From JAPORY01 sp965215385 (lineage in GTDB: Bacteria > Pseudomonadota > Alphaproteobacteria > Rhodobacterales > Rhodobacteraceae): a stretch of 64,000 nt of DNA. Below, in pieces: positions 20,400 to 29,434 of this stretch (positions are counted from its first letter, which is position 1; every line of letters starts with the position of its first letter). The DNA lies in the NCBI GenBank assembly GCA_965215385.1, contig OZ244059.1, forward strand, positions 1,860,001-1,924,000. The letters run 5' to 3'. The notes beneath the pieces are model-generated. The model was not told where the DNA came from, did not search any database, and was given only the letters and a program-made list of their open reading frames with translations. A program made the position numbers and the translations under genes.

Positions 20400-20780
20400 T
20401 TATTCGGCTGGTTTGGAAAACGGCTCAGCTGCGTTTACGACGCTCACGGTGCTTGCACCCATTGGTCCGTCTCCCACATTCGTCAGTCCGCCGTGAACTT
20501 CCCCCTGCGGAAAATATAAATTCGCACCAACTGGAAAGTCGACAATCTGTCCTCCTAGGGTTTTCGCCTGCGACTGAGTGCCGCCGCCACCCTGCTCGTC
20601 TCCCGAATACGTATGCAGAGGGATCGTTGCTCCAACGGGAACCGTTAGCCGATTAACAACGACAACCATAGTATCGGATCCTAGAATCAAATTTCGTTGC
20701 AGTTCTTCGCGGATAACGTCTGCGGCGCCAGCGGACAGAATGATCGTCAAAAACGCAACTACGGGCACCAACTTTCGCAT
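20400..20780 (-). CDS. Secreted cupin-domain protein, function unknown
   Basis: A 126-residue protein with an N-terminal signal peptide (MRKLVPVVAFLTIILSAGAA, cleavage after A-G-A-A likely) followed by a single small beta-barrel. Cupin features are VPVGATIPLHTYSGDE (metal-site His and Glu), G-G-Q-I-VDFPVGANLYFPQGEVHGGLTN (second motif with His). The frame is open to 20975, but a GGAG six bases before the ATG at 20780 and the signal peptide fix the start there. It would act in the periplasm, binding a small ligand or metal; the ligand cannot be read from the sequence. It lies in the accessory stretch between leuB and asd. Confidence 0.7.
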   Translation of the reverse strand: MRKLVPVVAFLTIILSAGAADVIREELQRNLILGSDTMVVVVNRLTVPVGATIPLHTYSGDEQGGGGTQSQAKTLGGQIVDFPVGANLYFPQGEVHGGLTNVGDGPMGASTVSVVNAAEPFSKPAE

Positions 20781-21232
20781 CTCAATCTCCGACGGTAGTC
20801 GGTAAGGATTACGAGACGATACCAAATTGTTGTCTATTTTCCCAGTGAACTTGGCACACCGCCAAGAGAATAAATACCCTCGCTTCGTCGAGATGTGGGC
20901 GGTGGCTCGCCAAACTTGCGCGACATTGCGAAGACGCTGAACACGGTCAATGCAAGCCATTTTAGGGCCGACCAAATTGGCATCTTTCGCCGCAAGGTCA
21001 AAGATTTCCAGGTCACGCGCGGCCAGCGGAGTCGACGCAGCTTAGGCCAGGCGATGGCGCAACAGAGGCTCAGCCCAACAATATTCTGAGGCCAGTTTGC
21101 GACTCCGACATTTATCAGTCGCATTCGGGTGTCAAATGGGCTATCGAGCCTTCGCGTATTGCGAAGTAGCGCACTATGTCAAAAGCCAGCTTGATTTTCA
21201 GCTTAGCCGCTAGGTTTGCCGTGAGGTGTTTG

Positions 21233-22645
21233 ATGAACTGGGAAGAATTTGCCGAGTGGGGCGGTATCGCCGCAAACTGGGGCGCACAGTACCACGCGTC
21301 ACTGCGAGATGAATCGGTGTTTTCGAAAGTCAAACCGGGGGAGACCTCGGCCAAGCTTGCGACCTCTCCGCCCGAGTCCGGTGACACTATTGAAGAGATC
21401 TGGCGAGATTTTCTGCAAGTGGTCATGCCAGGAATCACGCACTGGCAGCATCCCCGATTCTTTGCTTATTTCAATGCTAATGCGTCGCCCGCCAGTGCCT
21501 TAGCCGAGTTTCTCGCCGCAATGGTTGCCCCAAACTGCATGCTTTGGCAAACCTCGCCGTCGGCAACGGAAATGGAAACGCGGATGATGGAATGGTTGTT
21601 AGAAGCCGTCGCTCTCCCCAATTCCTACCAAGGCGTTATTCAAGATAGTGCCTCATCAGCCACTCTCGCCGCCGTCCTGACAATGCGAGAGCGGGCGTTG
21701 AACTGGCGCGGCAATCAGCAAGGCTTACAGCAGCAAAGACCCTTGCGAATTTATTGCTCTGATCAAGTCCATAGTTCGATCGATCGAGCGATTTGGATCG
21801 CAGGGATTGGTCAAGAAAATCTAGTCAAGATTTCGGCCAAAGGACCGCAGGGCTCGATGTGTGTTGATGCGTTGCAAGCCGCGATCGCGGCAGATCGAGA
21901 GCGCGGCTACCTGCCTATCGGAATTATTGCGGTCACCGGCGCGACCAGCACCGGCGCTAGCGACGATCTTTGCGCGGTCACGACCATTGCCGAGAAAGAG
22001 AATTTGTATAGCCACTTGGATGCCGCTTGGGCCGGCAGTGCTATGATTTGTCCCGAGTTTCGATACCTCTGGGAGGGCGCCGAACGGTTCGACAGCATTG
22101 TGTTTAACCCGCACAAATGGCTGGGCGTACAGTTTGACTGTTCGGCGCATTTTCTGAAAGACGCAAGTCAGTTAAACAAGACGCTTGCGATTCGTCCTGA
22201 TTATCTCAAAACCGCCAATAGTGACGAGGTCATAAACTATTCGGAATATTCGATACCCCTTGGGCGCCGTTTTCGCGCCCTAAAGCTCTGGTTTGTACTT
22301 CGATGCTACGGCCTCGAGGTACTGCGGACGCGAATCCGAAATCACGTGAACTGGAGTCAGGCACTTTGCAATCGCTTGCGTGCGGAAAAAGACTTTGAGA
22401 TCGTCACCGAACCGATCCTGTCGATTTGGACCTTTCGGGTTAGGAACGCGCGCGACGAGGACATGTTAAAACTTGTTGAGACCATCAATACCGATGGTCG
22501 AATAAGCCTTACCTCAACCCGCGTTGACGACCGAACCGTCATTCGCTTTCAAGCGGGCACGTTTGATTGTACCGAAGCGGACTTTGACATTGGTTTCGCT
22601 GCAATCACTGAACTTGGTCGAACGCTCTGCGCCCCAGCCTCCTGA
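21233..22645 (+). CDS. PLP-dependent decarboxylase of the aromatic-L-amino-acid/tyrosine decarboxylase group
   Basis: A 470-residue group II decarboxylase. The N-terminal block ITHWQHPRFFAYFNANASPAS and MLWQTSPSATEMETRMMEW are those of aromatic amino acid decarboxylases. The cofactor Asp/Ala region is HLDAAWAGSA and the PLP lysine is in FNPHKWLGVQFDCS; the LGRRFRALKLWFVLR block follows. Substrate could be tyrosine, tryptophan, DOPA or phenylalanine. The frame reaches back to 21176, but GAGG lies seven bases before the ATG 21233, which also gives the usual N-terminus. It is followed 158 bp later by the aldolase gene on the same strand; a functional link is not clear. Confidence 0.85.
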   Translation: MNWEEFAEWGGIAANWGAQYHASLRDESVFSKVKPGETSAKLATSPPESGDTIEEIWRDFLQVVMPGITHWQHPRFFAYFNANASPASALAEFLAAMVAPNCMLWQTSPSATEMETRMMEWLLEAVALPNSYQGVIQDSASSATLAAVLTMRERALNWRGNQQGLQQQRPLRIYCSDQVHSSIDRAIWIAGIGQENLVKISAKGPQGSMCVDALQAAIAADRERGYLPIGIIAVTGATSTGASDDLCAVTTIAEKENLYSHLDAAWAGSAMICPEFRYLWEGAERFDSIVFNPHKWLGVQFDCSAHFLKDASQLNKTLAIRPDYLKTANSDEVINYSEYSIPLGRRFRALKLWFVLRCYGLEVLRTRIRNHVNWSQALCNRLRAEKDFEIVTEPILSIWTFRVRNARDEDMLKLVETINTDGRISLTSTRVDDRTVIRFQAGTFDCTEADFDIGFAAITELGRTLCAPAS

Positions 22646-22803
22646 GGTAAGCACATCTAAACGACAAAGCTAGAGCGACTATTTCAAGTCGAGTTGACCC
22701 GTTTTCGGTATAGTTCTCTACGCATCAATCTTGCCTTGCATTCTCGCCGTCAAACCGTAAGGCTGCGGTGCCATTCTTCTTCTGACTATTGACGGGAAAG
22801 CCG

Positions 22804-23574
22804 ATGCCAGTGCCGATCAATTTTTTCAAACAGCGGTTAGCGGCGGGAGAAAAACTCTTCGGCTGTTGGTTGAGCCTAGCCGAACCAGTCGCCGCCGAAA
22901 TCGTTAGTTCGGCTGGGTTCGACTGGGTTCTGATTGACGGTGAGCACGCCCCGAATCACATTCGCTCCGTGCGCGATCAATTGCTCGCGGTTGCGAGTTC
23001 GTCGGCGCATCCTATTGTTCGTATCCCCGTCGGCGATGCCCGCCTGATTAAGCAGGCACTTGATCTCGGAGTACAAACCCTACTCGTACCAATTGTCGAA
23101 ACCGCCGAACAAGCGCGGCATTTGGTCCGAGCATGTCGCTACCCACCGGACGGTATTCGTGGGGTCGGTGCGGCTGCGGCCCGTGCATCGTGCTATGGCG
23201 AGATTACCGACTATATTGCCACGGCCGACGAGCAAATTTGTCTTTTGGTTCAAGTCGAAAACCGCGCTGGCATTGACGCGCTTGATGATATTCTGACCGT
23301 CAATGGCGTCGACGGGGTTTTTATCGGGCCGGCTGATCTATCGACAGATATGGGTCATGTTGGTGACGCCAACCATCCTGAGGTAAGAGCAACAATTCTT
23401 GACGCGATTGGTCGCATCAAGCAGAGCGGGAAAGCGGCAGGAATCCTCTCAACCAATGCGGATGTCACCGCTTTATATCTTGACGCTGGAGCACAATTTG
23501 TCGCAGTCGCGCTTGACGCGCTGCTATTGGCACAATCAGCACGCCGTATCGCGTCAAGCTGGAAGAACCGGTAG
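22804..23574 (+). CDS. HpcH/HpaI-family class II aldolase
   Basis: A 256-residue metal-dependent aldolase of the 2-keto-3-deoxy acid type (4-hydroxy-2-oxoheptanedioate aldolase and relatives), which splits 4-hydroxy-2-oxo acids into pyruvate and an aldehyde. Visible are FGCWLSLAEPVAAEI, FDWVLIDGEHAPN with metal/catalytic residues, RIPVGDARLIKQALDLGVQTLLVPIVET, the metal Glu in VQVENRAGIDALDDI and GVFIGPADLSTDMGH. Start at ATG 22804 rather than the TTG at 22789 fits the family N-terminus (PVPINFFKQRLAAGEKLFG). Exact substrate unknown. Confidence 0.88.
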   Translation: MPVPINFFKQRLAAGEKLFGCWLSLAEPVAAEIVSSAGFDWVLIDGEHAPNHIRSVRDQLLAVASSSAHPIVRIPVGDARLIKQALDLGVQTLLVPIVETAEQARHLVRACRYPPDGIRGVGAAAARASCYGEITDYIATADEQICLLVQVENRAGIDALDDILTVNGVDGVFIGPADLSTDMGHVGDANHPEVRATILDAIGRIKQSGKAAGILSTNADVTALYLDAGAQFVAVALDALLLAQSARRIASSWKNR

Positions 23575-23656
23575 CTTTTAGAGCATAGATGTGATTGCAT
23601 CGCCGATAGGTTATGAAATCAAGTAAGATACCAATTACTCGGACGGGAGAATAATA

Positions 23657-24694
23657 ATGGGACGCAACGTGGTCGTTGCTGGTGCTACCGGAAATGTCGG
23701 GCAAGAAATGCTTGCGATTCTCGCTGAGCGGGAATTTCCGATTGATCGCATTGCTGCCCTGGCATCGCGGCGATCACTCGGCACCGAAGTCTCGTTTGGT
23801 GAAAGGACTCTCGTGACCAAAGACATTGAGCAATTTGATTGGCAGGGCTGGGATTTAGCATTATTCGCGCTCGGGTCCGATGCGACCAAAACCCATGCGC
23901 CAAAAGCATCGGCGCAAGGTTGTACCGTGATTGACAACTCTTCCCTCTATCGTTGTGAGCCCGACGTGCCGCTCATCGTTCCCGAAGTTAATCCGGGCCG
24001 CATTATTGATTTTGCCAGAAGGAACATCATTGCAAATCCGAACTGTTCAACGATCCAAATGGTACTGGCACTAAAACCGCTCCATGACCGCGCAACGATT
24101 AAACGGGTTGTTGTTTCGACATACCAGTCGACTTCTGGTGCCGGCAAGGCCGGGATGGATGAACTTTGGAACCAAACCAAAGCGCATTATAATCCAACCG
24201 ACGACGTCGCCTCGGACACGTTTCAGAAAGAAATCGCCTTCAACGTCATTCCACAGATCGGGCCGTTTATGGACGGAGGATCAACCCAAGAGGAATGGAA
24301 AATGGTTGTCGAAACCAAAAAAATATTGGATCCGGCAATTAAAGTCTCAGTGACTTGTGTACGCGTACCGGTATTTGTCGGGCACTCAGAGGCAATCAAT
24401 ATCGAGTTTGAGGATTTTCTGGATGAAGACGAAGCAAGAGAAATCCTTGCCGAGGCACCTGGGGTGATGGTTATTGATAAACGCGAAGCAGGCGGCTACG
24501 TCACCCCAAAGGAGTGCGTCGGCGATTATGCGACCTTTGTTAGTAGAATTCGGCAAGACTCAACGATCGAAAACGGGCTAAATCTCTGGTGCGTCTCAGA
24601 CAATTTGCGCAAAGGCGCCGCACTGAATGCCGTTCAAATCGCAGAACTCCTAAATGATAAGGTGCTTAGTAGTCCGAGCAAGGCAATTCATTGA
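23657..24694 (+). CDS. asd: Aspartate-semialdehyde dehydrogenase
   Basis: A 345-residue NADP+-dependent enzyme that makes aspartate semialdehyde for lysine, threonine, methionine and diaminopimelate. The N-terminal Rossmann motif is VVAGATGNVGQEMLAIL, the nucleophile lies in NPNCSTIQMVLALKPLH and the substrate region is STYQSTSGAGKAGMDEL. GGGAGA upstream of the ATG supports the start. It supplies the pathway that ends with lysA at 54-55.6 kb. It is normally next to leuB but is 6.3 kb away here. Confidence 0.95.
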   Translation: MGRNVVVAGATGNVGQEMLAILAEREFPIDRIAALASRRSLGTEVSFGERTLVTKDIEQFDWQGWDLALFALGSDATKTHAPKASAQGCTVIDNSSLYRCEPDVPLIVPEVNPGRIIDFARRNIIANPNCSTIQMVLALKPLHDRATIKRVVVSTYQSTSGAGKAGMDELWNQTKAHYNPTDDVASDTFQKEIAFNVIPQIGPFMDGGSTQEEWKMVVETKKILDPAIKVSVTCVRVPVFVGHSEAINIEFEDFLDEDEAREILAEAPGVMVIDKREAGGYVTPKECVGDYATFVSRIRQDSTIENGLNLWCVSDNLRKGAALNAVQIAELLNDKVLSSPSKAIH

Positions 24695-24905
24695 AGGCTT
24701 GCTTTGAGCTTCCAAGGCGAAGCATATTTGTGCGGCCATTGCCGTCGCTTCGCAGTCTTGCCGCAAACTCGCTGCATGATGGTCGGCCAAAGGACGCCAT
24801 CATTATCAAAGGTCAAACGGCCGTGGATACCAGTCGTATCGTGCCAATGGATATCATCGCGGCCGCTTTTGCGCACCCTGCTACCTGCAAGTATCAACCC
24901 GCATA

Positions 24906-26291
24906 ATGACCCTCTCCTTTGCTCGTGACACCCAAAAGGCGTTACCGCTTTCGTTGATCGATCAGTCGCAACTAGTTGCTTGGTTAAACAAGCAACCAGC
25001 GGCGGCGCGACGCTGGATCAAAGCTCAGGGGTTTTCGGGCCAGATCGCAGAGGTTGTGCTCGTTCCTGACCCTAACGGGAAAATTGCTTCAGCAGTCGTC
25101 GGCATGGGCAACACAAAAACCCGTCAGTTCCATCGCTTTCCGCTTGCAGCTTCGGTGCCAAAATTGCCTAAAGGCACCTACCGAATTGTTTCAGGTTTGT
25201 CGAAGTCCGACGCCGAGCGCGAGTGCCTTGGCTGGCTTTTGTCCGGATACACCTTTGATCAATACCGCAAGAACACCGCACCAGCTGCCAAACTTGTGGT
25301 GCCGAAAGGCATTAATGTTCGGCGTGTTGAGGCTCTGGCAAATTCTGAGGCCTTAACCCGTGATCTGATCAACACGCCCACAAACGATATGGGGCCGCTT
25401 GATCTTGAAGCTGCGGTGCGGAAATTGGCGCGGCGTTTTGGTGGCAAAGTCAACGTCATAACCGGCGACGCACTGCTGGCGGAGAATTTTCCACTGATCC
25501 ATGCTGTCGGTCGTGCGGCATCTAATACACCGCGGCTGATTGATATGCGCTGGGGTGAAACGGGACCAAAGTTAGTCTTGGTTGGCAAAGGCGTGTGTTT
25601 CGATACGGGCGGGCTGAATCTTAAACCCGGTTTATCTATGAGTTTGATGAAGAAGGATATGGGTGGGGCGGCAACCGTCTTGGGGCTAGCAAGAACCATT
25701 ATGGAACTCGCCACTCCCGTCCAATTACGCGTACTCATTCCGGCGGTCGAGAATGCCATATCTGGTAATGCGTTTCGCCCAAAGGATATCTTGACGTCAC
25801 GCTCAGGCCTTACTGTTGAAATTAATAATACCGACGCCGAGGGACGACTGGTCTTAGCAGACGCTCTAGCATTTGCCAGTGACAGCAAGCCCGACCTGCT
25901 GATTTCAATGGCGACACTCACGGGTGCTGCCCGCATTGCTGTCGGAACCGATCTCGCCCCTTTCTTTACTGATGATGACGCTATTGCCGCGGCTCTGGTC
26001 GATGCAGGGGATCGTACCGCCGATCCCACTTGGCGCTTACCCTTTCACATGCCGTATGAGAAATTGATTGAGCCTGGTATCGCTGATCTTGATAACGCGC
26101 CAGTTGGCGGGTTTGGCGGTGCTATTACTGCGGCACTATTCTTGCGACGGTTTGTCACGCAAGCGAGTCGCTACGTTCATTTTGATATTTACGGCTGGCA
26201 ACCGAAGCCTGAGGGAGGCCGCACAAAAGGCGGATTTGGTCAAGGTGCTCGGGCGATTTATGCGGCCCTGCCAAAGATTCTACGATTATGA
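24906..26291 (+). CDS. Leucyl aminopeptidase family (M17) metallopeptidase
   Basis: A 461-residue two-metal cytosolic aminopeptidase that releases N-terminal residues from peptides. The active-site signature NTDAEGRLVLADAL is intact, with metal and substrate residues in VGKGVCFDTGGLNLKPG and MKKDMGGAATVLG. The N-terminal part is the shorter divergent type seen in alphaproteobacterial PepB/PepA-like paralogues. The stop overlaps the next start by four bases (ATGA), so it is coupled with the NlpC/P60 gene, a pairing common in alphaproteobacteria. Confidence 0.92.
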   Translation: MTLSFARDTQKALPLSLIDQSQLVAWLNKQPAAARRWIKAQGFSGQIAEVVLVPDPNGKIASAVVGMGNTKTRQFHRFPLAASVPKLPKGTYRIVSGLSKSDAERECLGWLLSGYTFDQYRKNTAPAAKLVVPKGINVRRVEALANSEALTRDLINTPTNDMGPLDLEAAVRKLARRFGGKVNVITGDALLAENFPLIHAVGRAASNTPRLIDMRWGETGPKLVLVGKGVCFDTGGLNLKPGLSMSLMKKDMGGAATVLGLARTIMELATPVQLRVLIPAVENAISGNAFRPKDILTSRSGLTVEINNTDAEGRLVLADALAFASDSKPDLLISMATLTGAARIAVGTDLAPFFTDDDAIAAALVDAGDRTADPTWRLPFHMPYEKLIEPGIADLDNAPVGGFGGAITAALFLRRFVTQASRYVHFDIYGWQPKPEGGRTKGGFGQGARAIYAALPKILRL

Positions 26292-27091
26292 CCTACTCAC
26301 GGACCGAGTTGGATTCCCGCTTCTCGGATCGTTGGCAAACGGCATCGGTAGCGCAACCAGTCGTTGATCTGCTTGATTCGCCGGCAGGTGCGCGAAGACG
26401 CCAGTTACTGTTTCGCGATAAGGTCCGGGTCTTTGGTCGTATCGTCGGATACGACTACGTTCAGTCAGAAAAAGACGGATATTATGGCTTTGTTGATACG
26501 ACGGCATTATCCGAATCAGTAGCAACAACCCACTGGGTCGTTGCCCCGGCCACGCATGCTTATAGTCACGCCGACCTAAAGTCAGCTGAAATCGCCCAAT
26601 TGAGCTTTGGAAGTCGCTTAGCGGTGGGCGGAGAGAAGAACGATTTTTTTCAAGTCGGACTAAACTGGTGGGTGCCGTTGCAACATGTTCGTCCAAATTC
26701 GTTTGCTTTTAGTGATCCGGTAGCCGTTGCTGAACTATTTGTCGGCACCCCCTACCTTTGGGGTGGCAATTCGCGGGCGGGGATAGATTGCTCCGGCCTT
26801 GTGCAAGCGGCGTGTTTGGCCTGCGGGATTTCGTGTCCGGCCGACAGTGACTTACAGCTAGCGGCACTTGGTGAGTGTTGCGCGGCCGGTGAGCCCATGA
26901 AACGTGGTGACTTGCTGTTTTGGCGCGGTCATGTCGCTTGGGTTGTTGCCGACAGCGACATCCTTCATGCAAACGCGCATACGATGTCGGTAGCAAGAGA
27001 AAATAGGGCCAACGCCATTGCCAGAATTCAGTCCGAGGGAGGCGGTCCGGTTATTGCGCACAAGCGCTTGTTTACATTGATTGTGGTGTAA
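26288..27091 (+). CDS. NlpC/P60 (C40) cell-wall peptidase
   Basis: A 267-residue protein with two N-terminal SH3-like segments (around residues 30-75 and 80-130) and a C-terminal NlpC/P60 domain. The catalytic Cys is in GIDCSGLVQAAC, preceded by GTPYLWGGNSR; the His is in FWRGHVAWVV and the third polar residue near DILHANAHTMSV. Such enzymes cut gamma-D-Glu-diaminopimelate bonds in peptidoglycan fragments. No signal peptide is seen, suggesting cytoplasmic recycling of wall peptides together with the aminopeptidase it overlaps. Confidence 0.9.
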   Translation: MTYSRTELDSRFSDRWQTASVAQPVVDLLDSPAGARRRQLLFRDKVRVFGRIVGYDYVQSEKDGYYGFVDTTALSESVATTHWVVAPATHAYSHADLKSAEIAQLSFGSRLAVGGEKNDFFQVGLNWWVPLQHVRPNSFAFSDPVAVAELFVGTPYLWGGNSRAGIDCSGLVQAACLACGISCPADSDLQLAALGECCAAGEPMKRGDLLFWRGHVAWVVADSDILHANAHTMSVARENRANAIARIQSEGGGPVIAHKRLFTLIVV

Positions 27092-27172
27092 TCAACGAGT
27101 TTAAGATAGAGTAGCAGGCGTAAAGTATGCGGAAACAGTAAAAAGTGAGACCATTGTGAATGCATTCAATTA

Positions 27173-27184
27173 CCCCCCCCCCCC
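27173..27184 (+). repeat. Poly-C tract, 12 bases
   Basis: Twelve consecutive C residues directly precede the start of the dead methyltransferase reading. Such tracts slip during replication and are hot spots for sequencing error. It lies between the NlpC/P60 gene and the methylase remnant. Confidence 0.9.
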
Positions 27185-27189
27185 AATTA

Positions 27190-27545
27190 ACGGCCAACCG
27201 AATTGGGTAAACAATATAAACTGGCGATAATCCTGCGATAATGCGGAGAATAAATTCTGCAAGTGTCGAACTGATCTAACTCGATCCGCCATTTAATTCT
27301 AATGCAAATTCACTGCTCCAATTGCTCGTGAAGCGGCGGGAGCCAAGTTTAAGGACACTTCGACTTAAAGTGATGTCGATATTGCCTAGTTGGATCTAAT
27401 TGAATCCAAGCATCTGAATTTATGGCGAGTGATTCCGGCGGCCATGACCGATAGTGATAAATCCTATCTCATCTATATGGCACCTCGGTTGATGGAATTC
27501 ACCGATTGTTGAAACCAACCGGTAGTATTTATCTTCGTCCGTTCA
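27190..27545 (+). pseudogene. Decayed beta-class DNA methyltransferase fragment
   Basis: Read across frame changes, this region gives P-N-W-V-N-N-I-stop-TGDN, IMRRINSASVELI-stop-LDPPFNSNAN, then APIAREAAGAKFKDT, SDVDIA-stop-LDLIESKHLNLWRVIPAAM, TDSDKSYLIYMAPRLMEF and HRLLKPTGSIYLR. This is the N-terminal half of a site-specific N4/N6 DNA methyltransferase with the catalytic DPPF at 27283-27294. Stops lie at 27217 and 27277 (both TAA where Tyr is expected), 27366 (TAA) and 27387 (TAG where Trp is expected), with frameshifts near 27312 and 27500. The C-terminal half is missing. Confidence 0.8.
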
Positions 27546-27814
27546 ATTTTGAACTGCAACACGTCAATGTGGTGGTTTAGGGATTTGGGTATGCAGATGT
27601 TGTTTTGAGGTCAGTATTTGGTATGAATCTGTGAAGAGTTTTTTGAGGAGATGCCGATGCCGAGCCCCATTGGTGACGCAGGTCCCTCGCGGTACTTAAG
27701 CCCCTCGATGGTTTTGATATAACGGCAGCTTGCGGTTTGCGAATTTGCAATCCGATTTGTTGATCTCAACGCAAACGGGTATCGTCGTTCCCGTCTTTTG
27801 TCAGAGCCATTTTT

Positions 27815-28567
27815 TCAGCCGTTCAGGTCACAACCGAGAAAATTGCGACCTCTCGCTTGGCAAGCATTCAATACCGAAAAACTTCCAGCGGCGGGATCTA
27901 TCACGACATCACTAGGATTGGATACCGCAGCGATCAATTCGCCCTGGAGCTTTACGGGCTTTTTGTGGGTGTGGCCGCTCCCGCGTTTTACTTCCTCAAG
28001 CCACACATCCGGGATATTGTGAACTTGCCAAACTCCTTTCGCCCTGCGCGGTCGTTTTTGTAATACCACAAGGTGCTCGGACATTCTTCGAGTACGATAC
28101 CCCATACCAATCCGTCCTTTGTTCCAAGTAAGCATATCCACGACGTCAAACTGAGTTCCTTCCAGCCAACTGGCAAAACCTGAACACAGATGAAACTTAT
28201 CCATCCACAAAAACAAGTGACCACTTGCTATCAGGCATCGTGAAATCCCGGACATAAAATCCTGAATCACCGTCTCAGACATCTGCTCAAGGCTGCTTCT
28301 TGCTTTTCCTCGCGCCTCGCCTTCATTTCCGTAGCCGAGTTTATCAAGTACGCCGCGATATTGCGGGTCAAAAAATGCAACGGCAATGCTGTCTGCAGTT
28401 AATTGTGATAAAAAATCCCGCCCATCCATTTTTTGGCGTTCATTATAGCTCATACCCTCTGGCGCATCTAATTTCGGTGCTAGCAAATGACGATCACTTG
28501 AATACACATTCGCCGACCCCTCATCGGGGTAAGGAACCAGCTTAAATTCGGGATCTGCTTTTTCCAT
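27815..28567 (-). CDS. Orphan DNA methyltransferase (beta-class N4/N6)
   Basis: A 250-residue AdoMet-dependent DNA methyltransferase. The catalytic motif comes first (FFDPQYRGVLDKLGYGNEGE, DPQY in place of DPPY) and the AdoMet motif last (VVIDPAAGSFSVLNACQARGRNFLGCDL), the order of the beta class. Between them HLFLWMDKFHL and MLTWNKGRIGMGYRTRRMSEHLVVLQK are typical. No restriction enzyme is adjacent, so it may be an orphan regulator or a phage-derived modification enzyme. An AAGGAG lies about 13 bases upstream of the ATG. It is convergent with the dead methylase and lies 150 bp after the wHTH-HIU hydrolase gene on the same strand. The target sequence cannot be predicted. Confidence 0.82.
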   Translation of the reverse strand: MEKADPEFKLVPYPDEGSANVYSSDRHLLAPKLDAPEGMSYNERQKMDGRDFLSQLTADSIAVAFFDPQYRGVLDKLGYGNEGEARGKARSSLEQMSETVIQDFMSGISRCLIASGHLFLWMDKFHLCSGFASWLEGTQFDVVDMLTWNKGRIGMGYRTRRMSEHLVVLQKRPRRAKGVWQVHNIPDVWLEEVKRGSGHTHKKPVKLQGELIAAVSNPSDVVIDPAAGSFSVLNACQARGRNFLGCDLNG

Positions 28568-28717
28568 CGGTCAGATAAGACTCCTTGAGTAAGGAAAATA
28601 GTCGCTTGTATGCGCGAGGGCAGGTTATCTATCGAATTGATCGCTAATTTTGGGCGATAAACCAATCCCAATAGTTGCGGTTTCGGTTCTCGAATATGTT
28701 GTCGACTAAATTCTAGT

Positions 28718-29434
28718 TCAACTCCCGCGATAAGTTGAATAACCGAAGGGCGAGAGCAGTAAGGGCACGTGATAATGCGAATCCGCGTCGGCTATTCCGA
28801 ACCGGATCGGGATATCATCCAAAAACCGTTGTTGCGGGGACTTCTCAAGCGCGTCAAAGTAGTCACCGGCGCAAAAAATCAACTCATATTGGCCTACTTC
28901 TAATCGCCCTCGCGGCAGAATTGGCGTGTCAGTGCGCCCATCTGAGTTTGTTACCTTACTTGCCAGCTCAATACGAGACTCTTTTTCACCCAAACGGTAA
29001 AGTGTGATGGTTAATCCCGCAGCGGGTTTGCCCAGAGCTGTATTCAACACATGCGTTGTAAGAAAACCATCAGTCGTCTCGCGCGCTTCTGGCAAGCATT
29101 GATCCGTTGCCGCGGAATCGTCACCCCGAGTCCCCCCTTCGACTTGATCAAATTCAGTGACAAGTTGACGAAGCTCTTCGGCGCAAACAATTGGAGCTTT
29201 CGGATCGGTTAGAACCCCGTCGGCGATTTGATCTGGGGTATAGTCTTTCGGGCGTCCTGTATCCTTGTAAACTACCCATGACGTGCCTCGGCGACGTTTG
29301 CCGAGATACTTCGCTACCGTTTGATGTGAAACTCCGATAAGCTTAGCAAGTGTCCCGTAAGTACAGCGGCGTTTTTCATAATTTAAGAATCTGAGGACCC
29401 TTTGTACCCATTCTACGCGTTCTGCCTCAGTCAT
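28718..29434 (-). CDS. Winged-helix protein fused to 5-hydroxyisourate hydrolase
   Basis: One 238-residue frame carries two domains. Residues 1 to about 75 form a small helix-turn-helix module (W-V-QRVLRFLNYEKRRCTYGTLAKLIGVSHQTVAKYLGKRRRGTSWVV), a DNA-binding type usually seen as a separate small protein. After a linker, about residues 120-238 are a complete HIU hydrolase (transthyretin-like): TTHVLNTALGKPAAGL with the first His, NSDGRTDTPI with the Arg, SHYHVPLLLSPFGYSTYRGS with the second His and the C-terminal YRGS. The enzyme converts 5-hydroxyisourate to OHCU in urate breakdown. The gene is divergent from puuE-uraD/allE/allA, so the product could be both pathway enzyme and regulator. AGGGA precedes the ATG by about nine bases. 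The domain calls are firm; the dual role is inference. Confidence 0.88.
   Translation of the reverse strand: MTEAERVEWVQRVLRFLNYEKRRCTYGTLAKLIGVSHQTVAKYLGKRRRGTSWVVYKDTGRPKDYTPDQIADGVLTDPKAPIVCAEELRQLVTEFDQVEGGTRGDDSAATDQCLPEARETTDGFLTTHVLNTALGKPAAGLTITLYRLGEKESRIELASKVTNSDGRTDTPILPRGRLEVGQYELIFCAGDYFDALEKSPQQRFLDDIPIRFGIADADSHYHVPLLLSPFGYSTYRGS

Noticed and set aside
21100..21120. Possible attachment-site repeat of the tRNA-Pro 3' end (cgactccgaca)
   Set aside because: Only about eight bases match the tRNA end, which is expected by chance; no integrase is present.
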